The notes beneath the pieces are model-generated. The model did no database searches. It was not told the origin of the DNA and saw nothing but the letters and a program-made list of their open reading frames with translations. From NCBI RefSeq assembly GCF_019710575.1, contig NZ_JAHWFK010000024.1:1-64000 (forward strand): a stretch of DNA of 64,000 nt, given 5' to 3'. Source of the stretch: Paractinoplanes polyasparticus (GTDB lineage: Bacteria; Actinomycetota; Actinomycetes; Mycobacteriales; Micromonosporaceae). Position numbers and translations under genes: made by a program. Position 1 is the stretch's first letter, and each line of letters starts with the position of its first letter. Positions 6,776 to 16,676 of this stretch are shown one piece after another.

Positions 6776-9700
6776 GTGGCACTCGCGCTATACCGCAAGT
6801 ACCGTCCGCGTACGTTCGCAGAGGTCATCGGCCAGGAGCACGTCACCGAACCGCTGTCTCAGGCGCTGCGCAGTGGCCGTCTGCACCACGCCTATCTCTT
6901 CTCAGGCCCGCGTGGCTGCGGCAAGACGTCCAGCGCTCGCATCCTGGCCCGCTCGCTCAACTGTGAGCAGGGCCCCACTCCCGAGCCGTGCGGGGTATGC
7001 GGCTCGTGCCGCTCGCTCGCCAACGACGGCACCGGGTCGATCGACGTCATCGAGATCGACGCGGCCAGCCACGGTGGTGTCGACGATGCCCGTGAGCTGC
7101 GCGAAAAAGCGTTCTTCGCGCCCGCCAACAGCCGCTACAAGATCTACGTGATCGACGAGGCCCACATGGTCTCGTCGGCCGGCTTCAACGCGCTGCTCAA
7201 GCTCGTCGAAGAGCCGCCGGAATACGTGAAGTTCATCTTCGCCACCACCGAGCCCGAAAAGGTGCTCGGCACGATCCGGTCGCGCACCCACCACTACCCG
7301 TTCCGGCTCATCCCGCCGGCCACGCTGCGTCCCTACCTCCAGCAGCTCACCGAGGCCGAGGGCGTCCAGGTCGAGCCGGCGGTGTTCCCGCTCGTGGTGC
7401 GGGCCGGCGGCGGCAGCGCGCGCGACTCGCTGTCGGTGCTCGACCAGCTGATCGCCGGCGCCGGCCCCGAGGGCGTCAGCTACAACCGGGCGATCGCGCT
7501 CCTCGGTGTCACCGACGTCACCCTGCTCGACGAGATGTGCGACGCCCTCGCGGCCGGCGACGGCGCGGCGGCCTACTCGACGATCGACCGGGTGGCCGAG
7601 GCCGGCCACGACCCGCGGCGCTTCGCGTCCGACCTGCTCGAACGCTTCCGCGACCTGATCGTGCTCCAGCAGGTGCCCGACGCGGTGTCCAAGGGCCTGA
7701 TCGACGGCCCGGCCGATCAGCTCGAGGCGATGGGCGCCCAGGCCGCACGGCTCGGCCCGGCGACGCTCTCACGCTGCGCCGACATCGTGCACAACGGCCT
7801 GGTCGAAATGCGCGGCACGACCGCCCCCCGGCTGCTCCTCGAGCTGGTCACCGCACGCATGCTGCTGCCCGGCGCCGAGGATTCGACCGGCGCGCTGCTC
7901 CAGCGCCTCGAGCGGATGGAACGGCGCCTGTCGCTGGGTGGCGAGCCGTCGCCGCTGCCCCCGGGCGACGCACCGGCTGCTGCGGCTCCCGCTCCCGCGC
8001 CTGCTTCCGGCGGGGGTGGCAGCGCAGGCTTGTCGGCGGCTCGCGCAGCCGCTGCAGCCGCCGCACGGCGCGCTGGTACCGGGGGCCGCGCCGCCACCGC
8101 TCAGCCGAACACCCCGGCCGCTGCTCCCGGCTCTGCTCCGGTCTCCCCTGCTCCGGTCCCCGCTCCCGTTTCTGCTGCTCCGGTCTCTGCTGCTTCCGCT
8201 TCCGCGGCTTCGTCGTCCGCAGCTCCGGTGAGCGCGGTCCCAACGTCTGCGGTTTCGGACTCGGCTACGCAGGCCGGTTCTACACAGGCTGGTGCTGGAC
8301 AGGCTGGTGCTGCGCCGGCTGGTGGGGGAGCGGGGGCGGATTGGAACGATGTCGCCGCCGGAATGTCCGATGGTCGGGCCGCGATCGACAGCCGCGTCTC
8401 CGAACCCGACCACGACGAACCGCCGTGGGACGAAGAGCCCGAGGACTTCGACTCCGGTGACGGACGCCCCGCCGCATTGTCACCGTCTCACCAGGCCGCA
8501 CCGACCTCGAACCTGGCGCCCACGTCGGCAGGGCCGGATTCCGGGGGCCCCACAGCGTCCGCGCGAGCCGCCGAGTCTTCGGACGGCGCTTCGGCGGGCC
8601 AGTCCTCCAACCAGGCGAACCCGGTGCGGCGTTCCGAGCCTGTCGCCGAGGCCATTCCTGCGGGGCGGCCGGATTCGGCCGGTGGTGGCGTTCCTGCGCG
8701 CGATTCTGACCAATTGAGCAACGCCTCAACGGCTGAGGCCGACGCCCGGGGCGGCGCCTCCACTCGGGGCGAGCCCCCGGTTGGTGCCGCGCGCGTTGGT
8801 GGCGGGGCACGAGCCGAGTCCTCAGACGGTGTTGCCGCGGGGGCGGAGGCTTCCACCGGTGTTGGAGGGCCGCAGATTCCGGGCGGTGCTGCTGCTGGGA
8901 CGCATGCTTCCGGTGGTGCTGCTGCGGGGCCGCAGGCTTGGGGTGGAGCTGGGCGGGCTGAGGCTTCTGGTGGAGCTTCCGGGCGGCGGCGGGAACCGGC
9001 GGGAGTGCTGCCGGATGCGCCCGAGGAGCCGGCGGCCGCGGCGGTCGAAGCTGCGGCGGCTGGGCCGGGGCAGTTGACGGCGCAGGCGGTGCGGCAGGTA
9101 TGGCCCGAGGTGCTGGCCGAGGTCAGGAAGCAGCCGCGCGGTGTGGTGCTGCGGGCGATGGCGGCCGACGCGACCGTGCGCGAACTTGAAGGCGAGACAG
9201 TCATCCTGACCGTGCCGTCGCCGCGGCACGCGCAAGGAATCACCCAGGGGGCGGCGCTCATCGTCAACGCCCTGTACGAGGTGCTCGGCGGCCAGTGGGA
9301 GATCCGCTGCGAGGTCGCGGGCGCCGCGGGGGCGACCCCGTACGGCGGCTCAGCGCCGGCACGCGGCGGGTCAGGCGGCAGCGGCTCCGCAGGCGGGTCC
9401 GCAGGCGGCGGGTCAGCGGGCGGCGGCCGTGCCCAGGTTCGCAACCAGAGCGCGCCGAGCCAGCGGCCGGATGCGAGCGGGCAGCGGCCGGCTCCGGGCC
9501 GCGCGGCCGCGGCTCCTGCGGGCGTGGCCCCGGCCGGTGCTGCTCCCTCCGGGGCGGCCCAGCAGACAGCTCAGCCGGCTGCGGCTGGGCGGGCTCCGCA
9601 CACCCAGCGGCGTCCGTCGGAGGCTCCCGCCTCCGGCGGCGACGACGATTGGCCGGAGCCGGCCCAACCGGGCGGCCACTCCGCTGAGGCCGAAGCCTCC

Positions 9701-11146
9701 GTCGAGGACGACGAGGAAGATTGGCCCGAGGTCCGCGCGATCCCGACAAGCCCGCCACCTCGGTCGGAGGATCAGGGCCGGCCGGCATCCGCCGACGTGT
9801 CCGGCTCCGCCGCAGCTGCAACGGCTGGCTCCGTCGACGCCGGTGCTGCTGCGGTCGGCCCGCTTGGCGGGGATGGTGCTCACCGCTCGGGCCCCGCCGA
9901 GGAAAGTGACCTCGCTGCGGGCAACCGCGGTCCGGGATCCGAGGTCACCAACGCCGGCGCTGTCGGCAGCGGTCTCGCTGCGGGCAACCGCGGTTCGGGC
10001 GGCACTGGATCCGAGGTCACCAACGCTGGCGCTGTCGGCAGCGATCTCGGTGCGAGCAACCGCGGTTCGGGTGGCACCTGGCCCGACGTCGCCAGCGCCG
10101 GCGCCGCCGGAAGCGCACTCACTCCGGGCAATCGCGGTTCGGGTGGAACGGGATTCGAGGCCACCAGCTTCGGCGCTGTCGGCAGCGACTCCGATGTGGG
10201 CAACCGCGGTTCGGGTGGAACTGGATCCGAGGTCACCAACGCTGGCGCTGTCGGCAGCGGCCTCGATGCGGGCAACCGCAGTTCGGGAGGCACCTGGCCC
10301 GAGATCACCGGCTCTGGCTCCGCCGGCAGCGCTGTCACTGCGGGCAACGGTGGTTCGGATGGCAGCGTACGCGGTTCTGTAGTCGAGGTCGCCGATACCG
10401 GTGTTGGCGGTCGCGACTTCGCTCCAGGCAGCCGCAGTTTGGATGGCAGCGCGCGCGGCACTGGATCCGAGGTCACCGACCCTGGCATCGGCAGCGCGGG
10501 TGCTGGAGCGCCTGGCTTCGCCGATCGTGACGCGGGCGGCGTAGCCGGTGGTACTGCCGGCCAGGAAACGGCTGGCGACTCGCCCGCTGCCGGCCGGGTC
10601 AGCGGATCCGGCCGCGAACCTATTGGTCTCGGCGAAGGCGGGCCGCGTGACTCTGCGCAGGCCGGCCAGGGCGAGCGGCAGGGCGGTGCCACCGCGGCTG
10701 CCGGCAGTTCGGCTGTGGCTGCCGCCCGGGCTGCTGCGGCGCGGGCAGGGGCGAACGCTGCTCGCAGTGCCGGCGGAGCGCCGGCCCCGAGCGCGCCGGC
10801 GGGAGCGGGTGGTGGCGCCGGTGCTGCGAGCACCGGGCGGAACTCCGGGCCGAGCAGCGGCCTGGCTGCGGCCCGGGCTGCCGCGGCCCGTGGGGCTGCC
10901 GGGGCGCGGCCGGCGGCGAAGCAGGCGAACGAGGCCTGGTCCGACGGTTCACCCACGGAAGAGGCGCCGTACGACCCCGAGTTCGACGGGCCGCCGTCCA
11001 GCAAGGCCAAGTTCGAGGGATTCGACCCCGGTGACGAACCGCTCGACGAGGTGATCGACGAGAAGACCGCGCGCGAGAGCGGTGAGCAGATGGCCATGCG
11101 CCTGCTCCAGGAGGCCTTCGGCGCCGAAAAGATCGGTGAGAGCTGA
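6776..11146 (+). CDS. dnaX: DNA polymerase III tau/gamma subunit with giant linker
   Basis: The start is GTG 6776 behind GAGGAGGGG. The open frame extends further upstream, but that part overlaps the SRP RNA. The product has 1456 residues, more than twice the usual length. The clamp-loader ATPase at about 1-370 is canonical: Walker A GPRGCGKT at 44-51, zinc cysteines 63, 72, 75 and 78, Walker B VIDEAH, and a TIRSRT sensor region. Then follows an Ala/Pro/Ser-rich linker (about 400-765) and a compact folded segment (about 766-848, QVWPEVLAEVRKQPRG) that fits the polymerase-contact part of tau. After a second, larger low-complexity region comes the conserved acidic C-terminus ending MAMRLLQEAFGAEKIGES. 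The frame stays open throughout with normal codon bias, so this is not a frameshift artefact. The gene heads a dnaX-ybaB-recR cluster. Confidence 0.93.
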   Translation: MALALYRKYRPRTFAEVIGQEHVTEPLSQALRSGRLHHAYLFSGPRGCGKTSSARILARSLNCEQGPTPEPCGVCGSCRSLANDGTGSIDVIEIDAASHGGVDDARELREKAFFAPANSRYKIYVIDEAHMVSSAGFNALLKLVEEPPEYVKFIFATTEPEKVLGTIRSRTHHYPFRLIPPATLRPYLQQLTEAEGVQVEPAVFPLVVRAGGGSARDSLSVLDQLIAGAGPEGVSYNRAIALLGVTDVTLLDEMCDALAAGDGAAAYSTIDRVAEAGHDPRRFASDLLERFRDLIVLQQVPDAVSKGLIDGPADQLEAMGAQAARLGPATLSRCADIVHNGLVEMRGTTAPRLLLELVTARMLLPGAEDSTGALLQRLERMERRLSLGGEPSPLPPGDAPAAAAPAPAPASGGGGSAGLSAARAAAAAAARRAGTGGRAATAQPNTPAAAPGSAPVSPAPVPAPVSAAPVSAASASAASSSAAPVSAVPTSAVSDSATQAGSTQAGAGQAGAAPAGGGAGADWNDVAAGMSDGRAAIDSRVSEPDHDEPPWDEEPEDFDSGDGRPAALSPSHQAAPTSNLAPTSAGPDSGGPTASARAAESSDGASAGQSSNQANPVRRSEPVAEAIPAGRPDSAGGGVPARDSDQLSNASTAEADARGGASTRGEPPVGAARVGGGARAESSDGVAAGAEASTGVGGPQIPGGAAAGTHASGGAAAGPQAWGGAGRAEASGGASGRRREPAGVLPDAPEEPAAAAVEAAAAGPGQLTAQAVRQVWPEVLAEVRKQPRGVVLRAMAADATVRELEGETVILTVPSPRHAQGITQGAALIVNALYEVLGGQWEIRCEVAGAAGATPYGGSAPARGGSGGSGSAGGSAGGGSAGGGRAQVRNQSAPSQRPDASGQRPAPGRAAAAPAGVAPAGAAPSGAAQQTAQPAAAGRAPHTQRRPSEAPASGGDDDWPEPAQPGGHSAEAEASVEDDEEDWPEVRAIPTSPPPRSEDQGRPASADVSGSAAAATAGSVDAGAAAVGPLGGDGAHRSGPAEESDLAAGNRGPGSEVTNAGAVGSGLAAGNRGSGGTGSEVTNAGAVGSDLGASNRGSGGTWPDVASAGAAGSALTPGNRGSGGTGFEATSFGAVGSDSDVGNRGSGGTGSEVTNAGAVGSGLDAGNRSSGGTWPEITGSGSAGSAVTAGNGGSDGSVRGSVVEVADTGVGGRDFAPGSRSLDGSARGTGSEVTDPGIGSAGAGAPGFADRDAGGVAGGTAGQETAGDSPAAGRVSGSGREPIGLGEGGPRDSAQAGQGERQGGATAAAGSSAVAAARAAAARAGANAARSAGGAPAPSAPAGAGGGAGAASTGRNSGPSSGLAAARAAAARGAAGARPAAKQANEAWSDGSPTEEAPYDPEFDGPPSSKAKFEGFDPGDEPLDEVIDEKTARESGEQMAMRLLQEAFGAEKIGES
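9923..10417 (+). repeat. 72-bp in-frame tandem repeats inside dnaX
   Basis: About seven units of 24 residues begin with NRGSGGT and contain (S/P)(E/D)V-N-AGAVGS. Starts are at 9923 (a 63-bp unit), 9986, 10058, 10130, 10202, 10274 and 10346, and more decayed copies follow. They encode a Gly/Ser/Asn-rich disordered linker. Confidence 0.9.
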
Positions 11147-11364
11147 CCCTGTAACACGGTCAGAAAGTTGGGCCGGTCCCCATCCGCGGGCGGTGGGGGC
11201 GACCCGGCCGGTGGGTGATCGGTTGTGGGGTGGGGTGTCGGGAGTGGCGCTTGGTGTCGTCGGCGTTAGGGGCGGCTACGCTGGGCGGCGACTGCGCGCG
11301 GGAACGTTGGGGATTGACGGGCTTGCGCGTGTGCGGACTTTCAGCGGACATGAGGAGCGGTGCC

Positions 11365-11688
11365 ATGCGCCCGGGCGGACAGCCGAACATGCAGCAGATC
11401 ATGAAGCAGGCGCAGAAGATGCAGCAGCAGGTGGCGGAGGCTCAGGCTGAGCTGGCCGCGGCCGAGCTGACCGGCACGGCGGGCGGCGGGCTCGTCACCG
11501 TCACCGTGACGGGGCTCGGGGAGTACAAGTCTGTGAAGATCGACCCGAAGGCTGTGGATCCGGAGGACGTCGAGACGCTGGAGGACCTCGTGCTCGCCGC
11601 CATCCACAACGCCGCCGAGGCGCAGCGTGCGCTGACCGAGGAAAAGATGGGCCCGGCCACCGGTGGCTTGACCCTGCCGGGGTTCTGA
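11365..11688 (+). CDS. ybaB: YbaB/EbfC family nucleoid-associated protein
   Basis: The 107-residue product is a small dimeric DNA-binding protein of the family usually encoded between dnaX and recR. A helical N-terminus (MQQIMKQAQKMQQQVAEAQ) is followed by the conserved TGTAGGGLVTVTVTGLGE strand region and the C-terminal helix with MGPATGGLTLPGF. I chose ATG 11365 because AGGAG ends 7 nt upstream; an in-frame ATG at 11350 would add five residues. recR follows 4 nt after the stop. Confidence 0.93.
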   Translation: MRPGGQPNMQQIMKQAQKMQQQVAEAQAELAAAELTGTAGGGLVTVTVTGLGEYKSVKIDPKAVDPEDVETLEDLVLAAIHNAAEAQRALTEEKMGPATGGLTLPGF

Positions 11689-11692
11689 TCGC

Positions 11693-12286
11693 GTGTACGA
11701 AGGCGCCATCCAGGACCTGATCGACGAGCTGGGGCGGTTGCCGGGCGTCGGCCCGAAGAGCGCCCAGCGGATCGCCTTCCACGTCCTGTCCGCGGACCCG
11801 GCTGACGTCAATCGGCTGTCGACCGCTCTGCGCAAGGTCAAGGAGCTGGTGCGGTTCTGCACCACGTGCTTCAACGTGGCCGAGTCGGAGCAGTGCCGGG
11901 TGTGCCGGGACACCCGCCGCACCAACGAGGTGCTCTGCGTCGTCGAGGAGCCCAAGGACGTCGTGGCTATCGAGCGGACCGGCGAGTTCCGGGGCCGCTA
12001 CCACGTGCTGGGCGGGGCCATCAATCCGCTCGAGGGCATCGGGCCGGACAACCTGCGCATCCGGGAGCTGCTGCTGCGGCTCGGCACCGGTGAGGTGAAA
12101 GAGTTGATCCTCGCCACAGACCCCAATACCGAGGGTGAGGCCACCGCCACCTACCTGGCGTTGATGATCAAGCCCATGGGGATCGCGGTCACACGTCTGG
12201 CAAGCGGTTTGCCGGTCGGCGGTGACTTGGAGTACGCCGACGAAATTACTCTCGGTCGTGCTTTTGAGGGGCGACGGGCAGTCTAG
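11693..12286 (+). CDS. recR: Recombination mediator RecR
   Basis: The 197-residue product starts at GTG. Domain order is standard: helix-hairpin-helix (LGRLPGVGPKSAQRIAFH, about 11-28), a Cys4 zinc finger (CTTCFNV then CRVCRD, about 57-75), and a TOPRIM domain with the acidic EEPKD and ATDPNTEGEAT motifs. It acts with RecO/RecF in loading RecA at gaps. It is the last gene of the dnaX-ybaB-recR cluster. Confidence 0.96.
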   Translation: MYEGAIQDLIDELGRLPGVGPKSAQRIAFHVLSADPADVNRLSTALRKVKELVRFCTTCFNVAESEQCRVCRDTRRTNEVLCVVEEPKDVVAIERTGEFRGRYHVLGGAINPLEGIGPDNLRIRELLLRLGTGEVKELILATDPNTEGEATATYLALMIKPMGIAVTRLASGLPVGGDLEYADEITLGRAFEGRRAV

Positions 12287-12697
12287 ACGTACGCTGGGTG
12301 ATCGCTTGATCACAAGGCGATAGCATTTTGGCCCGGATTCGCTGCTCACGGGCCATCTACCCGGTAGTTTCCGATTGGTCGGGGCGGCAGGTCACGGTCA
12401 CATCACGACGGGGACACGGAACCGGACGTGTGCGGTCCGTGAACTTGACCTGAAGCCCCGGCTTAGGTGAGTGTTCCTTCCGATGGCGGCACACCCGCCG
12501 TCGAGTGCCTTCGTGGCGTGGGTCTGATCTGACCGTCGCGCGACGAGGGTCGGCACTCGAGGCATGCGATAACCGATCGGTTGCCGTTCGCTGCGTGGGC
12601 CATCGCTCTCCGGTCTCGCGGGTTCTTCGCCGAACCCTGCGCGCCGGTGGCCGTGGACTCATGCTCGTCCGGTCGCCGGGAGAGGACCGGCGCTTAG
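12287..12697 (+). other. Intergenic region upstream of the peptide transporter
   Basis: These 411 bp hold no convincing gene. A 9-bp inverted repeat (TCGAGTGCC at 12501-12509 with its complement at 12552-12560) encloses 42 bp and could be an operator or mRNA structure for the transporter operon. I see no consensus promoter. Confidence 0.4.
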
Positions 12698-13702
12698 ATG
12701 TCGCTAGGCCCAGAGGCGTCGATCAAGGAAGAGTCGACGGCGCCTGCTGCCGACGCGGCCGACGATCGTGGTGGCGAGAAGGCGATCGCAGGTCGATCTC
12801 TCAAGCAGATCGCCTGGCGTCGGCTCAAGAAGGACAGGGTGGCGATCGCCGGTGGCATCGTCGTCATCTTCCTGATCGTCGTCGCCATCCTGGCCCCGGT
12901 GCTCAGCAAGCTGTTCGGACACCCGATCGACGAGTACCACATCGATCAGATCGATCCGACGTTCAGCACGCCGATCGGCAAGTTCGGCGGCATCAGCCGC
13001 GAGTTCCTCTTCGGCGTCGAGCCCACCTCCGGCCGGGACGTCTTCAGCCGCATCCTCTACGGCGCGCAGACCTCGCTCTCGGTCGCGTTCCTCTCGGCGC
13101 TGCTGTCGACGATCCTCGGTACGACCTTCGGCCTGGCCGCCGGCTTCCTCGGTGGCTGGGTCGACGCGGTGATCAGCCGGATCATGGACTTCCTGCTGGC
13201 CTTCCCGCAGCTGCTGTTCGCGATCGCGCTGGTCTCGGTCCTGCCGGATTCCTTCCTGTTCTTCGGCGACCGCTGGTCGAGAGTGTTCGTGCTGGTGGGC
13301 GTCATCGGCTTCTTCGGCTGGCCGTACATCGGCCGCATCGTCCGGGGCCAGACCCTCTCGCTGCGTGAGCGCGAGTTCGTCGAGGCCTCGCGCAGCATGG
13401 GCGCCCGCTCGGGCCGCATCCTCTTCAAGGAACTACTGCCCAACCTGGCCGCGCCGATCCTCGTCTACGCGACGCTGATCATTCCGACCAACATCCTCAC
13501 CGAGGCCGCGTTGAGCTTCCTCGGCGTCGGTATCCCGCCGCCGAACCCGTCCTGGGGCGGCATGTTGTCGGACGCGGTGACCTTCTACTCGATCGACCCC
13601 ATGTACATGATCATTCCGGGCGGAATGATCTTCATTACCGTGCTTGCCTTCAACCTGTTCGGTGATGGCTTGCGCGATGCGCTCGACCCGAAGGCTCGCT
13701 GA
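12698..13702 (+). CDS. Oligopeptide ABC transporter permease (DppC/OppC type)
   Basis: The 334-residue inner-membrane protein has a cytoplasmic N-terminal tail and six predicted membrane spans, the first at about 48-68. The EAA loop that docks the ATPase is readable as EASRSMGARSGRILFKELLPN, followed by PxNPSWGGML, typical of the OppC branch. It is the first gene of the operon, which is unusual because the binding protein or OppB normally leads. GAGAGGA precedes the ATG. Confidence 0.9.
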   Translation: MSLGPEASIKEESTAPAADAADDRGGEKAIAGRSLKQIAWRRLKKDRVAIAGGIVVIFLIVVAILAPVLSKLFGHPIDEYHIDQIDPTFSTPIGKFGGISREFLFGVEPTSGRDVFSRILYGAQTSLSVAFLSALLSTILGTTFGLAAGFLGGWVDAVISRIMDFLLAFPQLLFAIALVSVLPDSFLFFGDRWSRVFVLVGVIGFFGWPYIGRIVRGQTLSLREREFVEASRSMGARSGRILFKELLPNLAAPILVYATLIIPTNILTEAALSFLGVGIPPPNPSWGGMLSDAVTFYSIDPMYMIIPGGMIFITVLAFNLFGDGLRDALDPKAR

Positions 13703-13773
13703 GCCGAGGGGGTCGTTACCACCGCAATATCCGCGGACCGGCCGGGTTCGCTTTCGGAGAGGTAGGAGTACAG

Positions 13774-15546
13774 GTGGCAAGCAAGACAAGGGTGATGGCG
13801 GCAGCTGGTATCGCCGCTGCGCTCGGGCTCACCACCGCCGCGTGCGGTGGTAGCTCCGACAGTGATGACAAGGGCGGCGCCTCGGGTGGCGCGGCTGGTT
13901 ACAACGCCGCAGTCACGAGCGTGGTCAACCCCAGCACCGCCAAGGGCGGAACCCTCAACCTCTGGTCGTCGCAGGATGCCGACTCGTGGGACCCGGTTCG
14001 CGGCTACTACGCGTTCGTGTGGAACCTGAACCGGCTCTACACCCGCAAGCTGGTCGACTACTCGGCCCTGCCGGGCAAGGACGGCCTCAAGCTCACGCCC
14101 GACCTGGCCGCTGCCGAGCCGGAGATCAGCGCCGACAAGCTGACCTACACGTTCAAGCTGCGGGACGGCATCAAGTTCGACGACGGCAGCCCGATCACGT
14201 CGAAGGACATCAAGTACGGCATCGAGCGGGTCTGGGCCAGCGACGTTCTCTCGGGCGGTCCGGTCTACCTGCCCGGCGTGCTCGACCCGGACAAGACCTA
14301 CAAGGGCCCGTACAAGGACACGGACCCGAACAAGCTGGGTCTGAAGTCGGTCACCACGCCGGACGACAAGACCATCACCTTCAAGCTGGCCAAGCCCAGC
14401 GGTGACTTCCTCTACCTGCTGGCCATGCCGGGCTCGGGCCCGGTGCCGCAGAAGCGGGACACCGGCGCGCAGTACGGCAAGAAGCCGGCCTCCTCCGGCC
14501 CGTACATGTTCAAGGACATCCAGCCCGGTAAGAGCGCCTCCTGGGTGCGCAACCCGAACTGGGACCCGGCGACCGACCCGATCCGCAAGGCGCTGCCGGA
14601 CGCGATCAACCTGACGATCACGACCAACGCCGACGACCTCGACAGCCGTCTGCTGGCCGGCACCGCCGACCTCGACGTCGGCCAGGTCGGCGTGCAGGCC
14701 GCGGCCCGCACCAAGCTGCTCAGCGACCCGAACCTGAAGAAGAACGCCGACAACCCGGTGTCCGGCTTCCTGCGGTACGCGGGCATCACGCAGGTCGCGC
14801 CGCTGAACAACATCGAGTGCCGCAAGGCCGTGATCTACGCGGCCGACCCGACCGCCCTCCAGGCGGCCTTCGGTGGCCCGCTGGCCGCCGGCGACATCGG
14901 CACCAGCATGCTGCCCGACAACATCGCGGGCTCGGACGCGAACTACGACCCGTTCAACCGCAAGCAGGGCAAGCCGCAGGTCGACAAGGCCAAGGAAGCC
15001 CTGACCAAGTGCGGTCAGCCGAACGGCTTCAACCTGACCATCACCGCGCGCAACAACCGCGCGCAGGAGGTCAAGGCGGCCGAGGCTCTGCAGGCTTCGC
15101 TGAAGGCCGTGGGCATCACCGCCAAGATCGACCAGTACGACGGTGCGCAGCAGGCGTCGATCACCGGTTCGCCCGACAACGTGAAGAAGAAGGGCTACGG
15201 GATCATCATGGCCGCCTGGGCGGCCGACTACCCGACCGGCTCCGGCTACATGCAGCCGCTCTCGGACAGCCGCTTCATCCCGGCCAACGGCAACTACAAC
15301 CTGCCGGAGATCAAGGACCCCGCGATCGACGAGCTGTTCGACAAGGCCAACCTCGAGTCCGACCCGACGAAGGCCGCGGAGTACTACAAGCAGATCAACA
15401 CCAAGATCATGGAGGGTGCTTACTACCTTCCCGTGGTCTCCGCCAAGGCGCTCAACTACCGCAACCCGCGGCTGACGAACGTCTACATCCACGACACCTT
15501 CGGCCAGGTGGACTTCCAGGCCCTCGGCGTCAGCGACGGCAAGTAA
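13774..15546 (+). CDS. Oligopeptide-binding lipoprotein of ABC transporter
   Basis: The 590-residue family 5 solute-binding protein starts at GTG. The signal peptide ends in a lipobox with the lipidated Cys at residue 24 (LTTAAC). The family segment YTFKLRDGIKFDDGSPIT-SKDIKYGIERV is clear near residues 125-155. It captures short peptides outside the cell for the two permeases encoded on either side. The gene sits between the two permease genes, and a stable 16-bp hairpin follows it, which may let it be expressed more strongly than the downstream genes. Confidence 0.92.
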   Translation: MASKTRVMAAAGIAAALGLTTAACGGSSDSDDKGGASGGAAGYNAAVTSVVNPSTAKGGTLNLWSSQDADSWDPVRGYYAFVWNLNRLYTRKLVDYSALPGKDGLKLTPDLAAAEPEISADKLTYTFKLRDGIKFDDGSPITSKDIKYGIERVWASDVLSGGPVYLPGVLDPDKTYKGPYKDTDPNKLGLKSVTTPDDKTITFKLAKPSGDFLYLLAMPGSGPVPQKRDTGAQYGKKPASSGPYMFKDIQPGKSASWVRNPNWDPATDPIRKALPDAINLTITTNADDLDSRLLAGTADLDVGQVGVQAAARTKLLSDPNLKKNADNPVSGFLRYAGITQVAPLNNIECRKAVIYAADPTALQAAFGGPLAAGDIGTSMLPDNIAGSDANYDPFNRKQGKPQVDKAKEALTKCGQPNGFNLTITARNNRAQEVKAAEALQASLKAVGITAKIDQYDGAQQASITGSPDNVKKKGYGIIMAAWAADYPTGSGYMQPLSDSRFIPANGNYNLPEIKDPAIDELFDKANLESDPTKAAEYYKQINTKIMEGAYYLPVVSAKALNYRNPRLTNVYIHDTFGQVDFQALGVSDGK

Positions 15547-15607
15547 CAACGGCTGAGCCGTACCGTCCACAGGGTTAATCGAAGGGTTGGTGAAGGCCGC
15601 CCGTGAG

Positions 15608-15644
15608 GGGCGGGCACCGGATTCGCGTAATCCGGTGCCCGCCC
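15608..15644 (+). terminator. Intra-operon hairpin after the binding-protein gene
   Basis: A perfect 16-bp stem (15608-15623 with 15629-15644) with a 5-nt loop. The position fits partial termination or 3' stabilisation that raises binding-protein mRNA over the permease and ATPase genes. Confidence 0.7.
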
Positions 15645-15663
15645 GTCCAACAGGCCGCTCGTC

Positions 15664-16665
15664 GTGCTGGCATACCTGATTCGGCGTCTGTTCAACGCGG
15701 TCCTCACGCTGCTCGTGGTCACCGCGGTGACCTTCGGCATCTTCTTCCTGGTCCCGAAGGCCACCGGCAGCGACCCCGCGCTGCTCTACATCGGCAAGAC
15801 TTCCGACGCGGCCTCGGTCGAGGGCATCCGCGTCAAGATGGGGCTGAACGACCCGATCGTCGTGCAGTACGGCAAGTTCCTCAAAGGCCTGGTGGTCGGC
15901 CGGGACTACGCCAACGGCCCGGACGTCAACCACTGCCCGGCGCCCTGCCTCGGCTACTCGTTCAAAACCGACCAGGAGGTCACGCCGCTGTTGCTCGGCG
16001 ACCTTCCGGTCACCCTCTCGCTGGCTCTCGGCGCCGCAGTGCTCTGGTTGATCATGGGTATCTCCACCGGCGTCATCTCAGCCCTGCGAAGAGGCACGGT
16101 CCTCGACCGGGCGGTGATGGGTGGCGCGCTGGCCGGCGTCTCGCTGCCGATCTACTTCACCGGTCTGCTGGCGTCGGCGATTTTCGTCTACTGGCTGGGC
16201 TGGCTGCCTCAGGGCCAGTACGTGCCGTTCACCGAGAATCCCGGCGAATGGTTCATCCAACTGCTGTTGCCGTGGATCACGCTGGCGTTCCTGTTCGCCG
16301 CGACCTACGCACGGCTCACCCGCGCCAACATGCTGGAGACGCTCGGCGAGGACTACGTGCGCACCGCCCGGGCCAAGGGCCTGCGCGAGCGTACGGTCAT
16401 CGGCAAGCACGCGTTGCGCTCCGGCCTCACCCCGATCGTCACCATCTTCGGTCTCGACCTGGGCGCGCTGCTCGGCGGCGCCGTCCTCACCGAGACGGTC
16501 TTCAACCTGCGTGGCCTCGGCTACCAGGCGCTCACGGCGATCCGCGGCAACGACCTGCCGATCATCCTGGGCGTCACGCTGATCGCCGCGTTCTTCATCG
16601 TCTTCGCCAACCTGGTCGTCGACCTCGTCTACGGCTTCATCGACCCCCGCGTCCGGCTGGCCTGA
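15664..16665 (+). CDS. Oligopeptide ABC transporter permease (DppB/OppB type)
   Basis: The 333-residue inner-membrane protein starts at GTG. It opens with the family signature MLAYLIRRLFNAVLTLLVVT (first span) and carries the EAA loop DYVRTARAKGLRERTVIGKH and a C-terminal FAN(L/I)VVDLVYGFIDPRVR, all typical of OppB. A roughly 40-residue periplasmic insert with two Cys (HCPAPC) lies before the second span. It pairs with the OppC-type protein encoded at 12698. Confidence 0.92.
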   Translation: MLAYLIRRLFNAVLTLLVVTAVTFGIFFLVPKATGSDPALLYIGKTSDAASVEGIRVKMGLNDPIVVQYGKFLKGLVVGRDYANGPDVNHCPAPCLGYSFKTDQEVTPLLLGDLPVTLSLALGAAVLWLIMGISTGVISALRRGTVLDRAVMGGALAGVSLPIYFTGLLASAIFVYWLGWLPQGQYVPFTENPGEWFIQLLLPWITLAFLFAATYARLTRANMLETLGEDYVRTARAKGLRERTVIGKHALRSGLTPIVTIFGLDLGALLGGAVLTETVFNLRGLGYQALTAIRGNDLPIILGVTLIAAFFIVFANLVVDLVYGFIDPRVRLA

Positions 16666-16676
16666 GGGAGATCCAC

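Noticed and set aside
13585..15933. 782-codon minus-strand frame opposite the peptide-binding protein
   Set aside because: An antisense shadow created by strong third-position GC bias; the plus-strand lipoprotein is a clear family member.
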